Shown: piece after piece, positions 16,726-26,258 of the stretch
Numbering within the stretch: the first letter of the stretch is position 1
Layout of the letters: each line of letters opens with the position of its first letter
Assembly: GCA_023451375.1 (NCBI GenBank)
Contig: JAEXZS010000023.1
Coordinates: 62,001 to 126,000 of the forward strand
Direction: 5' to 3'
DNA from: Pseudomonadota bacterium
Lineage (GTDB): Bacteria; Pseudomonadota; Alphaproteobacteria; Caulobacterales; Caulobacteraceae
Length of the DNA: 64,000 bases
Notes under the pieces: generated by a model
The model's input: only the letters and a program-made list of their open reading frames with translations
Databases searched by the model: none
Told to the model about the DNA's origin: nothing
Translations under genes and position numbers: made by a program

Positions 16726-17475
16726 ATGAAACAATCCGTGAAGTTGGTCGCCGGCAATTGGAAGATGCACGGCCTGTCCTCGGCTCTCGAAGAGGCCCGT
16801 TCGCTGAGAACGGCGCTGGAGGCCGACGCCTCGCCCTGCCGCGTGGCGCTTTTTCCACCCGCGACGCTGACGCATCGGATGGCGTGCGTGCTTGAGGGCG
16901 GGTCGATTGAACTGGGCGGGCAGGATTGCCATGCCAAGCCCGCGGGCGCCTACACAGGCTCCATATCAGCCGAGATGCTGGCCGACGCGGGCGCCCGTCT
17001 CGTGATCCTCGGCCATTCCGAGCGGCGCACCGCCTTCAGCGAGAGCGACGCCGACGTGGCGGCCAAGGCGGAGGCGGCGATCGCCGCCGGCCTCGAGCCT
17101 ATCGTCTGCGTGGGTGAGCGCCTGGACCAGCGCGAGGCGGGAAACGCCGTCGCCGTCGTGACCGCGCAGGTCGAGAACTCCCTGCCCGAGGGCCTCTCCG
17201 AGCGCGACTTCGCCATCGCCTATGAGCCGGTATGGGCCATCGGCACCGGCCTGACGCCGACGCTGGAGCAGATCGCCGAGGTCCACGGCGCCATCCGTGA
17301 AGCCGTCGTGCGTCGCCTGGGCCCGGCGGCGGCCAAGGCGCCGATTCTTTATGGCGGCTCGGTAAAGCCGGACAATGCGCGCCAGATACTGTCGACCCCC
17401 GAGGTCGGCGGCGCCCTGGTGGGCGGGGCTTCGCTGAAGGCGGCGGATTTCCTGGAGATCATCCGCGCCGCCTGA
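16726..17475 (+). CDS. tpiA: TpiA, triosephosphate isomerase
   Basis: 249 residues. It interconverts dihydroxyacetone phosphate and glyceraldehyde-3-phosphate. Catalytic residues are Lys13 (GNWKMH), His97 (LGHSERR) and Glu167 (AYEPVWAIGTG). The phosphate loop GGSVKPDN is intact. It is divergent from ppiD with a 138-bp shared upstream region and lies 64 bp before secG. Confidence 0.97.
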   Translation: MKQSVKLVAGNWKMHGLSSALEEARSLRTALEADASPCRVALFPPATLTHRMACVLEGGSIELGGQDCHAKPAGAYTGSISAEMLADAGARLVILGHSERRTAFSESDADVAAKAEAAIAAGLEPIVCVGERLDQREAGNAVAVVTAQVENSLPEGLSERDFAIAYEPVWAIGTGLTPTLEQIAEVHGAIREAVVRRLGPAAAKAPILYGGSVKPDNARQILSTPEVGGALVGGASLKAADFLEIIRAA

Positions 17476-17539
17476 GGTTTGCCCCGGACGGGCTTCAATG
17501 ATAGAGGCCGCCGCTTGATCGGCGCGCGCCCGCGCCCAC

Positions 17540-17968
17540 ATGAACGAAGCCATGCTCCAGACCATTCTCCTCGTCGCCATCATCCTGGTCGCCATCACCC
17601 TGACCGGGGTCGTGCTGCTGCAGCGCTCGGAGGGCGGCGCCCTGGGCATGGGCGGCGGACCGTCGGGATTCATGACGGCGCGCGGGGCGGGCAACCTCCT
17701 CACCGTGGTCACCTGGTGGCTGGCGGCGGCGCTGTTCGGCCTGACCATCTTCCTGACCGTGGTCGGCAACATGGACCGCGCGTCTCAGTCGATCATCGAC
17801 GCGGACGCCGTGGGCGCCCTGGCCACCACGCCGCAGGCCCCGCAGCAGCAACCCGCCGAGACCCAGCCGGCCACGCCCGCCCAACCGGCCGCGCCGTCGC
17901 TGGACGACCTGGAGGCCAGCCTGCCGTCCGCCGCGACGCCGGCTCCCGCTCAGCAGCCCGCCGAATAA
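17540..17968 (+). CDS. secG: SecG, preprotein translocase subunit
   Basis: 142 residues. Two hydrophobic helices (residues about 3-22 and 54-75) flank the conserved LLQRSEGGALGMGGG loop, as in SecG. It is part of the SecYEG channel in the inner membrane. A Pro/Ala/Gln-rich tail of about 60 residues, common in alphaproteobacterial SecG, follows. It is closed by the strong terminator at 17994. Confidence 0.93.
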   Translation: MNEAMLQTILLVAIILVAITLTGVVLLQRSEGGALGMGGGPSGFMTARGAGNLLTVVTWWLAAALFGLTIFLTVVGNMDRASQSIIDADAVGALATTPQAPQQQPAETQPATPAQPAAPSLDDLEASLPSAATPAPAQQPAE

Positions 17969-17993
17969 CAGCGGGCGAAACGACCGACTTCCG

Positions 17994-18027
17994 GAAAGCG
18001 CGCCGCAGGGCGCGCTTTCTTCTTTTG
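17994..18027 (+). terminator. rho-independent terminator after secG
   Basis: Perfect 11-bp stem GAAAGCGCGCC / GGCGCGCTTTC (17994-18004 and 18009-18019) with a GCAG loop, followed by TTCTTTT. It separates tpiA-secG from pyrG. Confidence 0.9.
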
Positions 18028-18091
18028 ATCAACAGTTCGATTCGCGGCGGGCCATGCGCCGCACGCGAATCATGGAGTAAGGTGTCCGCCC

Positions 18092-19744
18092 ATGGCTCGC
18101 TATGTGTTCATCACCGGCGGCGTGGTTTCCTCGCTAGGAAAAGGCCTCGCTTCCGCCGCTCTCGGCGCTCTCCTGCAGGCGCGCGGCTACAAGGTCCGCC
18201 TGCGCAAGCTGGACCCCTATCTGAACGTCGATCCGGGCACGATGAGCCCGTATCAGCACGGCGAGGTCTTCGTCACCGACGACGGAGCCGAGACCGACCT
18301 GGACCTTGGCCACTACGAACGCTTCACCGGCGTGTCGGCGGCCAAGTCGGACAACATCACCACCGGCCGCATCTATTCGACCATCCTCGAGAAGGAGCGG
18401 CGCGGCGACTATCTGGGCGCGACGGTGCAGGTGATCCCGCACGTCACGGACCAGATCAAATCCTTCTGCCTCACGCCCGCCCTGACCGACGACGGCGAGG
18501 AGGTGGACTTCGTCCTGGTCGAGATCGGCGGCACGGTGGGGGACATCGAGGGCCTGCCCTTCTTCGAGGCAATCCGCCAGCTGGGCCAGGACCTGCCGCG
18601 GGGTCAGTCCTGCTTCGTTCACCTGACCCTGCTGCCGTTCATCAAGACGGCGGGCGAGATGAAGACCAAGCCGACGCAGCACTCGGTCAAGGAGCTGCGT
18701 TCCATCGGCATCCAGCCGGACATCCTGCTGTGCCGCTGCGAATTCCCGATCCCGCCCGACGAGAAGCGCAAGATCGGCCTGTTCTGCAACGTGCGCGAAA
18801 GCGGCGTCATCCAGGCGATGGACTCCGCCGACATCTACGCCGTGCCGCTGGATTATCACCGCGAGGGCCTGGACCGCGAAGTCCTGGCTCATTTCGGCAT
18901 CACCGACGCGCCTGAACCCGACCTATCCCGCTGGGAGGAGATTTCGCGCCGCCGGCTGCATCCGGACGGCGAGGTCACCATCGCCGTGGTCGGCAAGTAC
19001 ACCGTGCTGAAGGACGCCTACAAGTCCCTGATCGAGGCGCTGCACCACGGCGGTGTGGCCAACAACGTCAAGGTCAATATCGACTGGGTCGAGGCCGACA
19101 CCTTCGAGGGCGACCCCGAGGCCTGCGAGGAACGCCTGCAAGGCGCGCACGCGGTCCTGGTGCCCGGCGGCTTCGGCGAACGCGGCTCGGAAGGCAAGAT
19201 CGAGGCGGCGCGCTTCGCTCGCGAGCGCAACATTCCCTACTTCGGCATCTGCTTCGGCATGCAGATGGCGGTGATCGAGGCGGCGCGGAACCTCGCGGGC
19301 TATCCCCAGGCCTCCTCGACCGAGTTCGGCCCGACCACCGAGCCGGTCGTCGGCCTCATGACCGAATGGACCCAGGGCAATCAGCGCGTGCTGCGCCAGC
19401 AGGGCGGCGACCTGGGCGGGACCATGCGCCTGGGCGCCTATGAATCCACGCTGAAGCCCGGCTCGAAGATCGCCGAGATCTATGGCGCGACCGACATCAG
19501 CGAACGCCATCGCCACCGCTATGAGGTGAACATCAACTACCGTGACGCCATCGAGCAGAAAGCGGGCCTGGTGTTCGCCGGCCTGTCGCCCGACGGCGTC
19601 CTTCCCGAAACGGTAGAGCGGACCGACCACCCCTGGTTCATCGGCGTCCAGTACCATCCGGAACTCAAGAGCCGGCCGTTCGCGCCCCACCCGCTGTTCG
19701 CCAGCTTCATCGCCGCCGCGATCGTCCAGAGCCGTCTGGTCTAA
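18092..19744 (+). CDS. pyrG: PyrG, CTP synthase
   Basis: 550 residues. It aminates UTP to CTP with ATP and glutamine. The N-terminal amidoligase domain starts YVFITGGVVSSLGKGLASA. The C-terminal class I glutaminase domain has the nucleophile Cys in FGICFGMQMAV and the His-Glu pair in QYHPELKSRP. In Caulobacter CTP synthase filaments also affect cell curvature, but nothing in this sequence tests that. Confidence 0.97.
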   Translation: MARYVFITGGVVSSLGKGLASAALGALLQARGYKVRLRKLDPYLNVDPGTMSPYQHGEVFVTDDGAETDLDLGHYERFTGVSAAKSDNITTGRIYSTILEKERRGDYLGATVQVIPHVTDQIKSFCLTPALTDDGEEVDFVLVEIGGTVGDIEGLPFFEAIRQLGQDLPRGQSCFVHLTLLPFIKTAGEMKTKPTQHSVKELRSIGIQPDILLCRCEFPIPPDEKRKIGLFCNVRESGVIQAMDSADIYAVPLDYHREGLDREVLAHFGITDAPEPDLSRWEEISRRRLHPDGEVTIAVVGKYTVLKDAYKSLIEALHHGGVANNVKVNIDWVEADTFEGDPEACEERLQGAHAVLVPGGFGERGSEGKIEAARFARERNIPYFGICFGMQMAVIEAARNLAGYPQASSTEFGPTTEPVVGLMTEWTQGNQRVLRQQGGDLGGTMRLGAYESTLKPGSKIAEIYGATDISERHRHRYEVNINYRDAIEQKAGLVFAGLSPDGVLPETVERTDHPWFIGVQYHPELKSRPFAPHPLFASFIAAAIVQSRLV

Positions 19745-19833
19745 TCAACCGTTGTTCACGGAGCCGCGATTCCGCGCGGCGCGCCACTTGCTGTATGGTT
19801 TCCCAATCGGGTCGGTATGGGACGACCCTGAGC

Positions 19834-19974
19834 ATGGGACCGGCGATGATCGGGGAGCTGCTCTATCATCTCCACCGCCACTTCCGGCTGGTGGTGTTCG
19901 TGGGCGGGGCCGCATGCCTCGGCCTGACGGGCGCGCTCGGCTGGATGGCCGCCCGATGGTTCGCCTTCGTCTAG
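19834..19974 (+). CDS. small membrane protein (hypothetical)
   Basis: 46 residues from ATG 19834, or 42 from ATG 19846. It reads HRHFRLVVFVGGAACLGLTGALGWMAARWFAF, so one transmembrane helix with basic residues ahead of it. It lies 90 bp after pyrG on the same strand. The ribosome site is weak. The role is unknown. Confidence 0.4.
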   Translation: MGPAMIGELLYHLHRHFRLVVFVGGAACLGLTGALGWMAARWFAFV

Positions 19975-20010
19975 GTGCGCGGCCCGCTCCGGGTGAGGCG
20001 GCCAATCGCA

Positions 20011-20160
20011 TCAGCTGATCTCTAGTCTGACGAACAGCATCGCGCCGTACGGGTTTCGCCGAGCGCCGACGGCGCCGGGGAACCATTTGATCTCATCCTC
20101 TCCGGGCTTCAGGGGTCGGGTGCGGACACGTACGCTGTCGATGAGCGCCTTCGGCGCGGT
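20011..20160 (-). pseudogene. possible gene remnant, 49 codons
   Basis: Open minus-strand frame ending at TGA 20011-20013 and bounded upstream by an in-frame TAG (20161-20163), with no good start. The peptide looks protein-like (for example KPGEDEIKWFPGAVGARRNP and YGAMLFVRLEIS) and could be the tail of a lost gene. I do not recognise the family, and a chance frame in GC-rich DNA is possible. Confidence 0.25.
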
Positions 20161-20170
20161 CTAAATGACT

Positions 20171-20734
20171 TTAGGACACGGCCTTGTCGATCAGGGGCAG
20201 GCCGGGCGCCGCCGGGGGCGTCCGCGCGCCCTCGCCCAATGACCGCTGCATGAAGACGACGTCGCGCCAATCGTCATGCTTCCAGCCGGCCGCGCGGAAC
20301 AGCCCGGCGTCGGTGAACCCGCGCGACCGATGCAGGGCGATGGAGCCGAGGTTCTGGGAATCCCCGATGACGGCGACCATCTGCCTCAGCCCCATCCGTT
20401 CGCAACCGTCGATCAGGGCGTCCAGCAGCGCGCCGGCCACGCCCCGGCCGCGCGCCTCTGGCGCCACATAGATCGAGTCCTCCACCATGTAGCGATAGGC
20501 CTGCCGCGCCCGGAACGGTCCGGCGTAGGCGTAGCCGACGACCGTTCCGCCCAACTCGGCCACCAGGCGCGGCAGGCCCAGCGCCGCGACGGCGGCCAGG
20601 CGGCGGGTCATTTCCGCCGCGTCGGGCGGCTCCAGCTCGAAGGTGCCCCGGCCGTTGGCCACGCTTTCCGCATAGATGGCCGTGACGGCGGGGACGTCCG
20701 CCGCCGCCAGTTCACGCACGACCGGGGCGCTCAA
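20171..20734 (-). CDS. GNAT-family N-acetyltransferase
   Basis: 187 residues from a TTG at 20734 that forms a TTGA overlap with the upstream peptidase gene. The acetyl-CoA-binding motif A is clear (IYVAPEARGRGVAGALLDALI), as is motif B (NLGSIALHRSRGF). The pattern PAVTAIYAESVANGRGTFE resembles the phosphinothricin and methionine-sulfoximine acetyltransferase branch, so the substrate may be an amino-acid-like amine. This is an inference. Confidence 0.85.
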   Translation of the reverse strand: MSAPVVRELAAADVPAVTAIYAESVANGRGTFELEPPDAAEMTRRLAAVAALGLPRLVAELGGTVVGYAYAGPFRARQAYRYMVEDSIYVAPEARGRGVAGALLDALIDGCERMGLRQMVAVIGDSQNLGSIALHRSRGFTDAGLFRAAGWKHDDWRDVVFMQRSLGEGARTPPAAPGLPLIDKAVS

Positions 20735-22902
20735 GCCTTCTCCCAACCCTTCTCGACGGCCCAGACGGCGAAGGCGTAGTCGTGAGCGACCTCCTTCAGA
20801 TAGTCGAACCGCCCGGCCGCGCCGCCGTGGCCGGCTTCCATGTTGATCTTCAGCAGCACCGGCTTGCCCGAGGTCGTGGCCGGCCGCAGCTTGGCGACCC
20901 ACTTCTCCGGCTCCCAGTAGGTGACGCGCGGATCGGACAGGCCGCCGGTGGCCAGGATCGCGGGATAGGCCATCGGCGCCACCTGGTCATAGGGGCTGTA
21001 GCTCATCATGTAGTCGTAGGCTTGGGCGTCCTCGATCGGATTGCCCCACTCGGGCCACTCCGGCGGCGTCAGCGGCAGGGAGGTGTCGCTCATGGTGTTG
21101 ATCACGTCGACGAACGGCACCTGGCCGATGACCCCGGCCCATAGGTCGGGGCGCATGTTGTTGACCGCGCCCACCAGCATGCCGCCGGCCGAGCCGCCCT
21201 GGGCGACGATGTTCCCGGCCGTGGCGTAGTTCCGCTGGATCAGGTGTTCGGCGGCGGCGATGAAATCGGTGAAGGTGTTCTTCTTCGTCATCCGGCGCGC
21301 GGCCAGGAACCAACCCCAGCCCTTGTCAGAGCCCCCGCGGATGTGGGCGATGGCGTAGATCCAGCCGCGGTCGACCAGCGACAGCCGGTTGGTCGAGAAG
21401 CTGGCCGGCATCGGAATGCCGTAGGAGCCGTAGCCGTAGAGCAGCAGCGGCGCCGAGCCGTCGACCGGCGTGTCCTTTCGGCGCAGCACCGTCACCGGCA
21501 CCAGTTCGCCGTCGGCCGCCGGCGCGTTCAGCCGCTCCACGACATAGTCGGCGATGTCGTGTCCCGACGGAATCTCCTGCGTCTTCCGCAGCTCCCGCTT
21601 TCGTCCGACCATGTCGTAGTCGAAGGTCTGGGTCGGCGTGGACGGCGAATTGTAGGCGTAGCGGGTCGTCGTCGTCTCGTATTCCGACGCCCCCGCCAGG
21701 GACAGGGCGAAGGCCGGCTCGTCCACCGCGATCTCATGCTCGGCGCCCGTGCGGTCGCGGATGATGATGCGGGTGTTGGCGTCGGCCCTCTCCTGACGCG
21801 CCAGGTGATCCCTGGTGACGTCCAGGCCTTCGATGAAGCGGCCCGGCGTGTGCGCCACCAGGTCCTTCCAGTTCGCCTTTGCCGGCGCGTCGGTGGGCGC
21901 CTCGACGATCTTGAAGTCGATGGCGTCGTCGGCGTTGGTGCGGATCACCCAGCGGTCGCCCCAGTGATCGACGTCATAGCGGGTGGCGACGACGCGCGGC
22001 TCCAGCACCACCGGCTCGGCCGTCGGCGTGTTTCCGGGGATGTAGCGGACCTCGCTGGTCTCCTGGTTCTGGATGCCGATGACGATGAAGCGGTCGTCGG
22101 CGGTGCGGCCGACGCCGATGAACATGCCTTCGTCCTCTTCCTCATAGACGAGGGTCGTGTCGCCCCCGCGCACGGGGCGCCGGAAGATCTTGTCCGGGCG
22201 GCCGTTGTCGTCGCGGTTGGTCCAGAAGATCCACTGGCTGTCGGGCGAGAAGGTGAAGTCGCCGGTCGCGCTGTCGATCACCGCGGGCAGGACCTGGCCG
22301 GTCGCCAGATCCTTCACATAGATCTTGTGCACCTCCGATCCCTGCGCGTCCTCGGCATAGGCGAACAGGGCGTGGTCGGGGCTGTGGGAAGCCGCCGAGA
22401 CCTCTGAATAGGCCTTGCCCTCGGCCAGTGCGTTGGCGTCCAGCAGAACCGTCTCCGCGCCGCCTCCGCGCGGACGGCGGCAGTACAGCGGATGCTGGTC
22501 GCCGGTGTTGTAGCGGACGTAATACTCCCAGGCGCCGTCGGGCGAGGGAACGGACGAATCGTCCTCCTTGATGCGCCCGCGCATCTCCGCGAACATCGTC
22601 TCCTGCAGCGGCACGGTCGAGGCCATCATGGCTTCGCGATAGGCGTTCTCCGCCTCCAGGTGCTCGCGGACATCGGCCTTGATCAGGGTCGGATCGCGCA
22701 GCACGGCCTGCCAATTGTCGTCCTTCATCCACTGGTAGTCGTCGGTGCGGGTGCGGCCCAGCTGTTCGATGACGACGGGAATCTTCTTGGCGACGGGGGG
22801 CTGCGGCATCGAGGCTCCGGGCGACTGGCTGGCGGCGGGCAGGGGGAGGGCGTTGGCGGCGGCCGCGGCGGCGGCTGTGGCGAGCAGTTGGCGACGGTTC
22901 AT
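20731..22902 (-). CDS. S9A serine peptidase, oligopeptidase B-like
   Basis: 723 residues from ATG 22902. The N terminus (MNRRQLLATAAAAAAANALP) looks like an export signal with a twin Arg, suggesting periplasmic or lipoprotein-free secretion. A beta-propeller (about residues 60-430) precedes the alpha/beta hydrolase domain. The nucleophile is Ser571 in the GGSAGGML loop, and the His is in MEAGHGG. It cleaves short peptides, typically after Lys/Arg. It is coupled to the GNAT gene downstream. Confidence 0.88.
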   Translation of the reverse strand: MNRRQLLATAAAAAAANALPLPAASQSPGASMPQPPVAKKIPVVIEQLGRTRTDDYQWMKDDNWQAVLRDPTLIKADVREHLEAENAYREAMMASTVPLQETMFAEMRGRIKEDDSSVPSPDGAWEYYVRYNTGDQHPLYCRRPRGGGAETVLLDANALAEGKAYSEVSAASHSPDHALFAYAEDAQGSEVHKIYVKDLATGQVLPAVIDSATGDFTFSPDSQWIFWTNRDDNGRPDKIFRRPVRGGDTTLVYEEEDEGMFIGVGRTADDRFIVIGIQNQETSEVRYIPGNTPTAEPVVLEPRVVATRYDVDHWGDRWVIRTNADDAIDFKIVEAPTDAPAKANWKDLVAHTPGRFIEGLDVTRDHLARQERADANTRIIIRDRTGAEHEIAVDEPAFALSLAGASEYETTTTRYAYNSPSTPTQTFDYDMVGRKRELRKTQEIPSGHDIADYVVERLNAPAADGELVPVTVLRRKDTPVDGSAPLLLYGYGSYGIPMPASFSTNRLSLVDRGWIYAIAHIRGGSDKGWGWFLAARRMTKKNTFTDFIAAAEHLIQRNYATAGNIVAQGGSAGGMLVGAVNNMRPDLWAGVIGQVPFVDVINTMSDTSLPLTPPEWPEWGNPIEDAQAYDYMMSYSPYDQVAPMAYPAILATGGLSDPRVTYWEPEKWVAKLRPATTSGKPVLLKINMEAGHGGAAGRFDYLKEVAHDYAFAVWAVEKGWEKA

Positions 22903-22975
22903 TCTTCTGGTCCCCCTTTGGATCGCGGACCTTGTGCGCGCCGCCGAGGCCGCGTCAAATGAAGAAACGCCCATC

Positions 22976-23785
22976 ATGTTCGATCTTCAGCCACCCGATC
23001 CCCCCAGCTCCGTCGCCGAGCGGCCCGCAGCGAATCTGACCGTCGCCCTGATCAATGCGACGGTGCAGATCGACCAGCCGTCGGGCGAGGGCACGCGTAC
23101 GGTCGGGACCGGCTTCCTGCTCGACGCGCCGAGGGCCGACGGCACGCCGCGAACGGTGCTCGTCACCGCCGGCCATGTGCTGGATCGCATGCCGGCCAGC
23201 GAGGTGCGGATCGGGTGGCGGGTTCAGGCGCCGGACGGCGGCTGGCGTTTCGCGCCCCAGCCGCTGCAGATTCGCGGCCCGGAGGACACGCCGCTGTGGG
23301 CGCTGCATCCGAGCCAGGACATCGCCGTCATGGAGGTGATCGCGCCGCGTCCCTTCGCCCGCGCGGCCATTCCGCTGGCCTGGCTGGCGGATGAGGCGAC
23401 GCTGAAGCAGGCCGAGGTCGGGCCGGGCGACGAACTGCTTTCGCTCGGCTTTCCCCGAGGACTGTCGGCCAATCGTGCGGGATTCCCGATCGTTCGCGCC
23501 GGCCGGATCGCCTCCTGGCCGCTCACGCCGATCGCGGCCTTCCAGACCTTCCTGCTGGACTTCGCCGTCTTCCCCGGGAACTCCGGCGGCCCGGTTTTCT
23601 GGACGCCGGCCGTAGGACGGGCGGACGAGCCGTCCGGGCCGGATCACCCCTATGTGGCGGGCATGCTGATCCAGGAGGTGGTCGTCAGCCAGGAGCGGCT
23701 CGGCATCGGCGTGGTGGCCCATGCGGCTTATATTCGCGAGGCGGTCGCGCTTCTGGACGCGGCGCCGTCGCCCGACGCGCCCTGA
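22976..23785 (+). CDS. trypsin-like (S1/HtrA-type) serine protease
   Basis: 269 residues from ATG 22976, preceded by GAAGAAACG. The chymotrypsin-fold triad is readable: His67 (TAGHVLD), Asp115 (SQDIAVME) and Ser203 (PGNSGGPVF). No signal peptide or PDZ domain is seen, so it is probably cytoplasmic. It is divergent from the S9 peptidase, with 73 bp between starts. The substrate is unknown. Confidence 0.75.
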   Translation: MFDLQPPDPPSSVAERPAANLTVALINATVQIDQPSGEGTRTVGTGFLLDAPRADGTPRTVLVTAGHVLDRMPASEVRIGWRVQAPDGGWRFAPQPLQIRGPEDTPLWALHPSQDIAVMEVIAPRPFARAAIPLAWLADEATLKQAEVGPGDELLSLGFPRGLSANRAGFPIVRAGRIASWPLTPIAAFQTFLLDFAVFPGNSGGPVFWTPAVGRADEPSGPDHPYVAGMLIQEVVVSQERLGIGVVAHAAYIREAVALLDAAPSPDAP

Positions 23786-23804
23786 GCTTCAGGCCGCCAG
23801 CGCC

Positions 23805-25589
23805 TCAGCCCGCCAGCGCCTCGACCGTCATCCGCTTCAGCAGGTCGCCGCCCTGGCCTATGGCGGCCAGGCGGCTAGACGCATGGCCCAGCACATTGGC
23901 GGCGTAGACCTCGTAGAGGTCCTGCTTGCCTCGAAGCCAGGCGGCGTCGCCGTCCCCGGTCTGCAGGCGGGCCTGCGCCGCCAGCGCGCCCTTGGCCAGC
24001 ATCCAGCCGCCCACGACATCGCCCATCAGGCGCAGATAGGCGTCCGCCGCCGCCAGCACGTCGGCAGCCCCCGCCGGATCGGCCTTGCGATCCAGCAGCC
24101 ACAGGGTGGCGTCCTGGATCGCCTCGATCGCGGCGGCGAACCGCTCGACCGGCTTGCCCGAATACAGTTTCGCCAGTTCCGGCAGCGTGGCCTTCATCTC
24201 GGCGATCAGGTCCCGCGCCGCCGCTCCGCCGTCCATCGACAACTTGCGGCCGACCAGGTCCATGGCCTGGACGCCGTTGGTGCCCTCGTAAATCGGCGTG
24301 ATGCGGGCGTCGCGATAGTACTGGGCCGCGCCGGTCTCCTCGATGAAACCCATGCCGCCGTGAACCTGAACGCCCATGGACGCCACTTCGCAGCCGACGT
24401 CCGTCGACCAGGCCTTGGCGATGGGGGTGAACAGGTCCTCGCGAGCCTTCCACCTGATACGCTCGCCCTCGGTCGCCGCATGCCGGGCCAGGTCGGCGGC
24501 GACGCCGGTCGCCAGGCAGATCGCCCGGGCGGCCGAAGTCTTGGCCTTCATGACGCTGAGCATCCGGCGCACGTCCGGATGGTCGAAGATCGGAGCGCCG
24601 GCTTCCCCGGTCCAGGCCGAGCGGCCCTGCCGCCGCTCCAGCGCATAGGCGAGGGCGTGCTGATAGGCCCGTTCCGCGACCCCCACGCCCTCGACGCCCA
24701 CCGCCAGGCGCGCGGCGTTCATCATCACGAACATGTGGGCTAGGCCCTCGTTGGGTCGCCCGACCAGTTCGGCCCGGGCGCCCTCATAGCTCATCACGCA
24801 GGTGGGGGAGGCGTGGATGCCCAGCTTGTGCTCCACCCCGACCGGCCGGAAGGCGTTGCGCTCGCCCAGCGTCCCGTCGTCGCCCACCTCGAACTTGGGC
24901 GCCAGGAACAGGCTGATGCCCTTGGGGCCCTTAGGCGCGTCGGGCAGCCGGGCCAGCACCAGGTGCAGGATATTGTCCGTGGCGTCGTGATCGCCCCAGG
25001 TGATGAAGATCTTCTGGCCGTTCAGCGCATAAGTCCCGTCGCCGTTAGGCGTCGCCGTGGCGGTCAGTGCGCCCAGGTCCGACCCCGCGCCGGGTTCCGT
25101 CAGCACCATGGCGCCGGTCCATTCGCCGCTGACCAGCCGGGTCAGGTATTTCGCCTTCTGCGTCTCGGCGCCGACCTGCTCCAGCGCCTCGATCGCCGCC
25201 AGCGACAGCATGGGACATAGGCCGAAGGCCATGTTGGCGGCGTGCACGGTTTCATAGGCCGCCAGCTCCAGCGCTTTCGGCAGTCCCTGTCCGCCGTGCG
25301 CCGGAGACGCCGAGAGCCCGGTCCAGCCGCCCGCCGCGAACTGGCGATAGGCGTCCGCGAACCCCGGCGCGGCGGTGACGGCGCCGTTGGCGTAGGTCGA
25401 GCCCTTCTGATCGCCGATGCGGTTCAGCGGCGCGAGCACCTCTTCCGAGAACTGCCCCGCCGCTTCCAGCACCGCGCGGGCGACCTCTGCGTCATAATCG
25501 GGAAAGCCGCCGGTCGCCGCGACGTCGGGCATGCCGGCGACGGCCTCCAGCGTGAAGGCCAGGTCACGGACGGGGGCGCGGTAGTTCAT
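23805..25589 (-). CDS. acyl-CoA dehydrogenase (large, with C-terminal extension)
   Basis: 594 residues, longer than the usual 380, with the extra C-terminal domain of the AcdA/FadE5-like group. Flavin enzyme oxidising acyl-CoA in beta-oxidation. The FAD and substrate blocks MVLTEPGAGSDLGAL, NGQKIFITWGDHD, MGVQVHGGMGFIEETGAAQ and the catalytic-type YEGTNGVQAMDLVGRK are present. It stands alone and converges on the protease gene. Confidence 0.9.
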   Translation of the reverse strand: MNYRAPVRDLAFTLEAVAGMPDVAATGGFPDYDAEVARAVLEAAGQFSEEVLAPLNRIGDQKGSTYANGAVTAAPGFADAYRQFAAGGWTGLSASPAHGGQGLPKALELAAYETVHAANMAFGLCPMLSLAAIEALEQVGAETQKAKYLTRLVSGEWTGAMVLTEPGAGSDLGALTATATPNGDGTYALNGQKIFITWGDHDATDNILHLVLARLPDAPKGPKGISLFLAPKFEVGDDGTLGERNAFRPVGVEHKLGIHASPTCVMSYEGARAELVGRPNEGLAHMFVMMNAARLAVGVEGVGVAERAYQHALAYALERRQGRSAWTGEAGAPIFDHPDVRRMLSVMKAKTSAARAICLATGVAADLARHAATEGERIRWKAREDLFTPIAKAWSTDVGCEVASMGVQVHGGMGFIEETGAAQYYRDARITPIYEGTNGVQAMDLVGRKLSMDGGAAARDLIAEMKATLPELAKLYSGKPVERFAAAIEAIQDATLWLLDRKADPAGAADVLAAADAYLRLMGDVVGGWMLAKGALAAQARLQTGDGDAAWLRGKQDLYEVYAANVLGHASSRLAAIGQGGDLLKRMTVEALAG

Positions 25590-25706
25590 GGTTTCCTCGG
25601 CGGGCGTTCGGGCTTAACTGCTCGCCACAGCGTCCCGCCGCAAGCGGCTTGGCGCAATGACCTCAGTCGGGGCAGAGTGACGCCCTGCCGTCACGGAAGG
25701 GAAGTC

Positions 25707-26258
25707 ATGGCCGAACCGCGCAATCGCTATTCCGTTGTTTCGCTGGTCCTGCACTGGGTGATCGCCGCCGCCGTCTTGACCCAGGTGCTGCTGGTCACCG
25801 CGCACGAGGCGACCGAGGGACCGATCTCGCGCGAGTTCATCAATCTCCACAAGTCGGTCGGCCTGACCATCCTGGTGCTGACGCTGGCGCGAATCGGCTG
25901 GCGTCTGGCCAATCCGGCGATCGCCCTCCCGGCGGAGATGCCGCGCTGGCAGAAGGTGTTGGCTCGCGCGACCCACGTCCTGTTCTACGTCGTCCTGATC
26001 GTGATGCCGCTGACGGGCTGGCTGGCCTCTTCGGCGGGCGGGCGCGAGATCGTCTGGTTCGGCCTGTTCGAATGGCCGTTGCTGCCGGTGTCCGGCGGCC
26101 GTGACGCGGCGCGTACGTTCATGGAGGTCCACGGCATGGTCGTGAAGGGGCTCTACGTCCTGATCGCCCTGCACGTCCTGGGGGCCTTGAAGCATCAGTT
26201 CATCAGCCGCGACAATGTGCTGCATCGGATGATCCCCCTGATCCCGCGTCGGCCATGA
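25707..26258 (+). CDS. cytochrome b561 family protein
   Basis: 183 residues from ATG 25707, with a good GGAAGGGAAG ribosome site. Four membrane helices and haem-type histidines (LHWVIAA, LHKSVGLTIL, HVLFYVV, ALHVLGALKHQF) fit the bacterial b561 (YodB/CybB) fold, which passes electrons through the inner membrane. The start is set by NRYSVVSLVLHW, the usual family opening. It overlaps the next gene by 4 bp. Confidence 0.9.
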   Translation: MAEPRNRYSVVSLVLHWVIAAAVLTQVLLVTAHEATEGPISREFINLHKSVGLTILVLTLARIGWRLANPAIALPAEMPRWQKVLARATHVLFYVVLIVMPLTGWLASSAGGREIVWFGLFEWPLLPVSGGRDAARTFMEVHGMVVKGLYVLIALHVLGALKHQFISRDNVLHRMIPLIPRRP

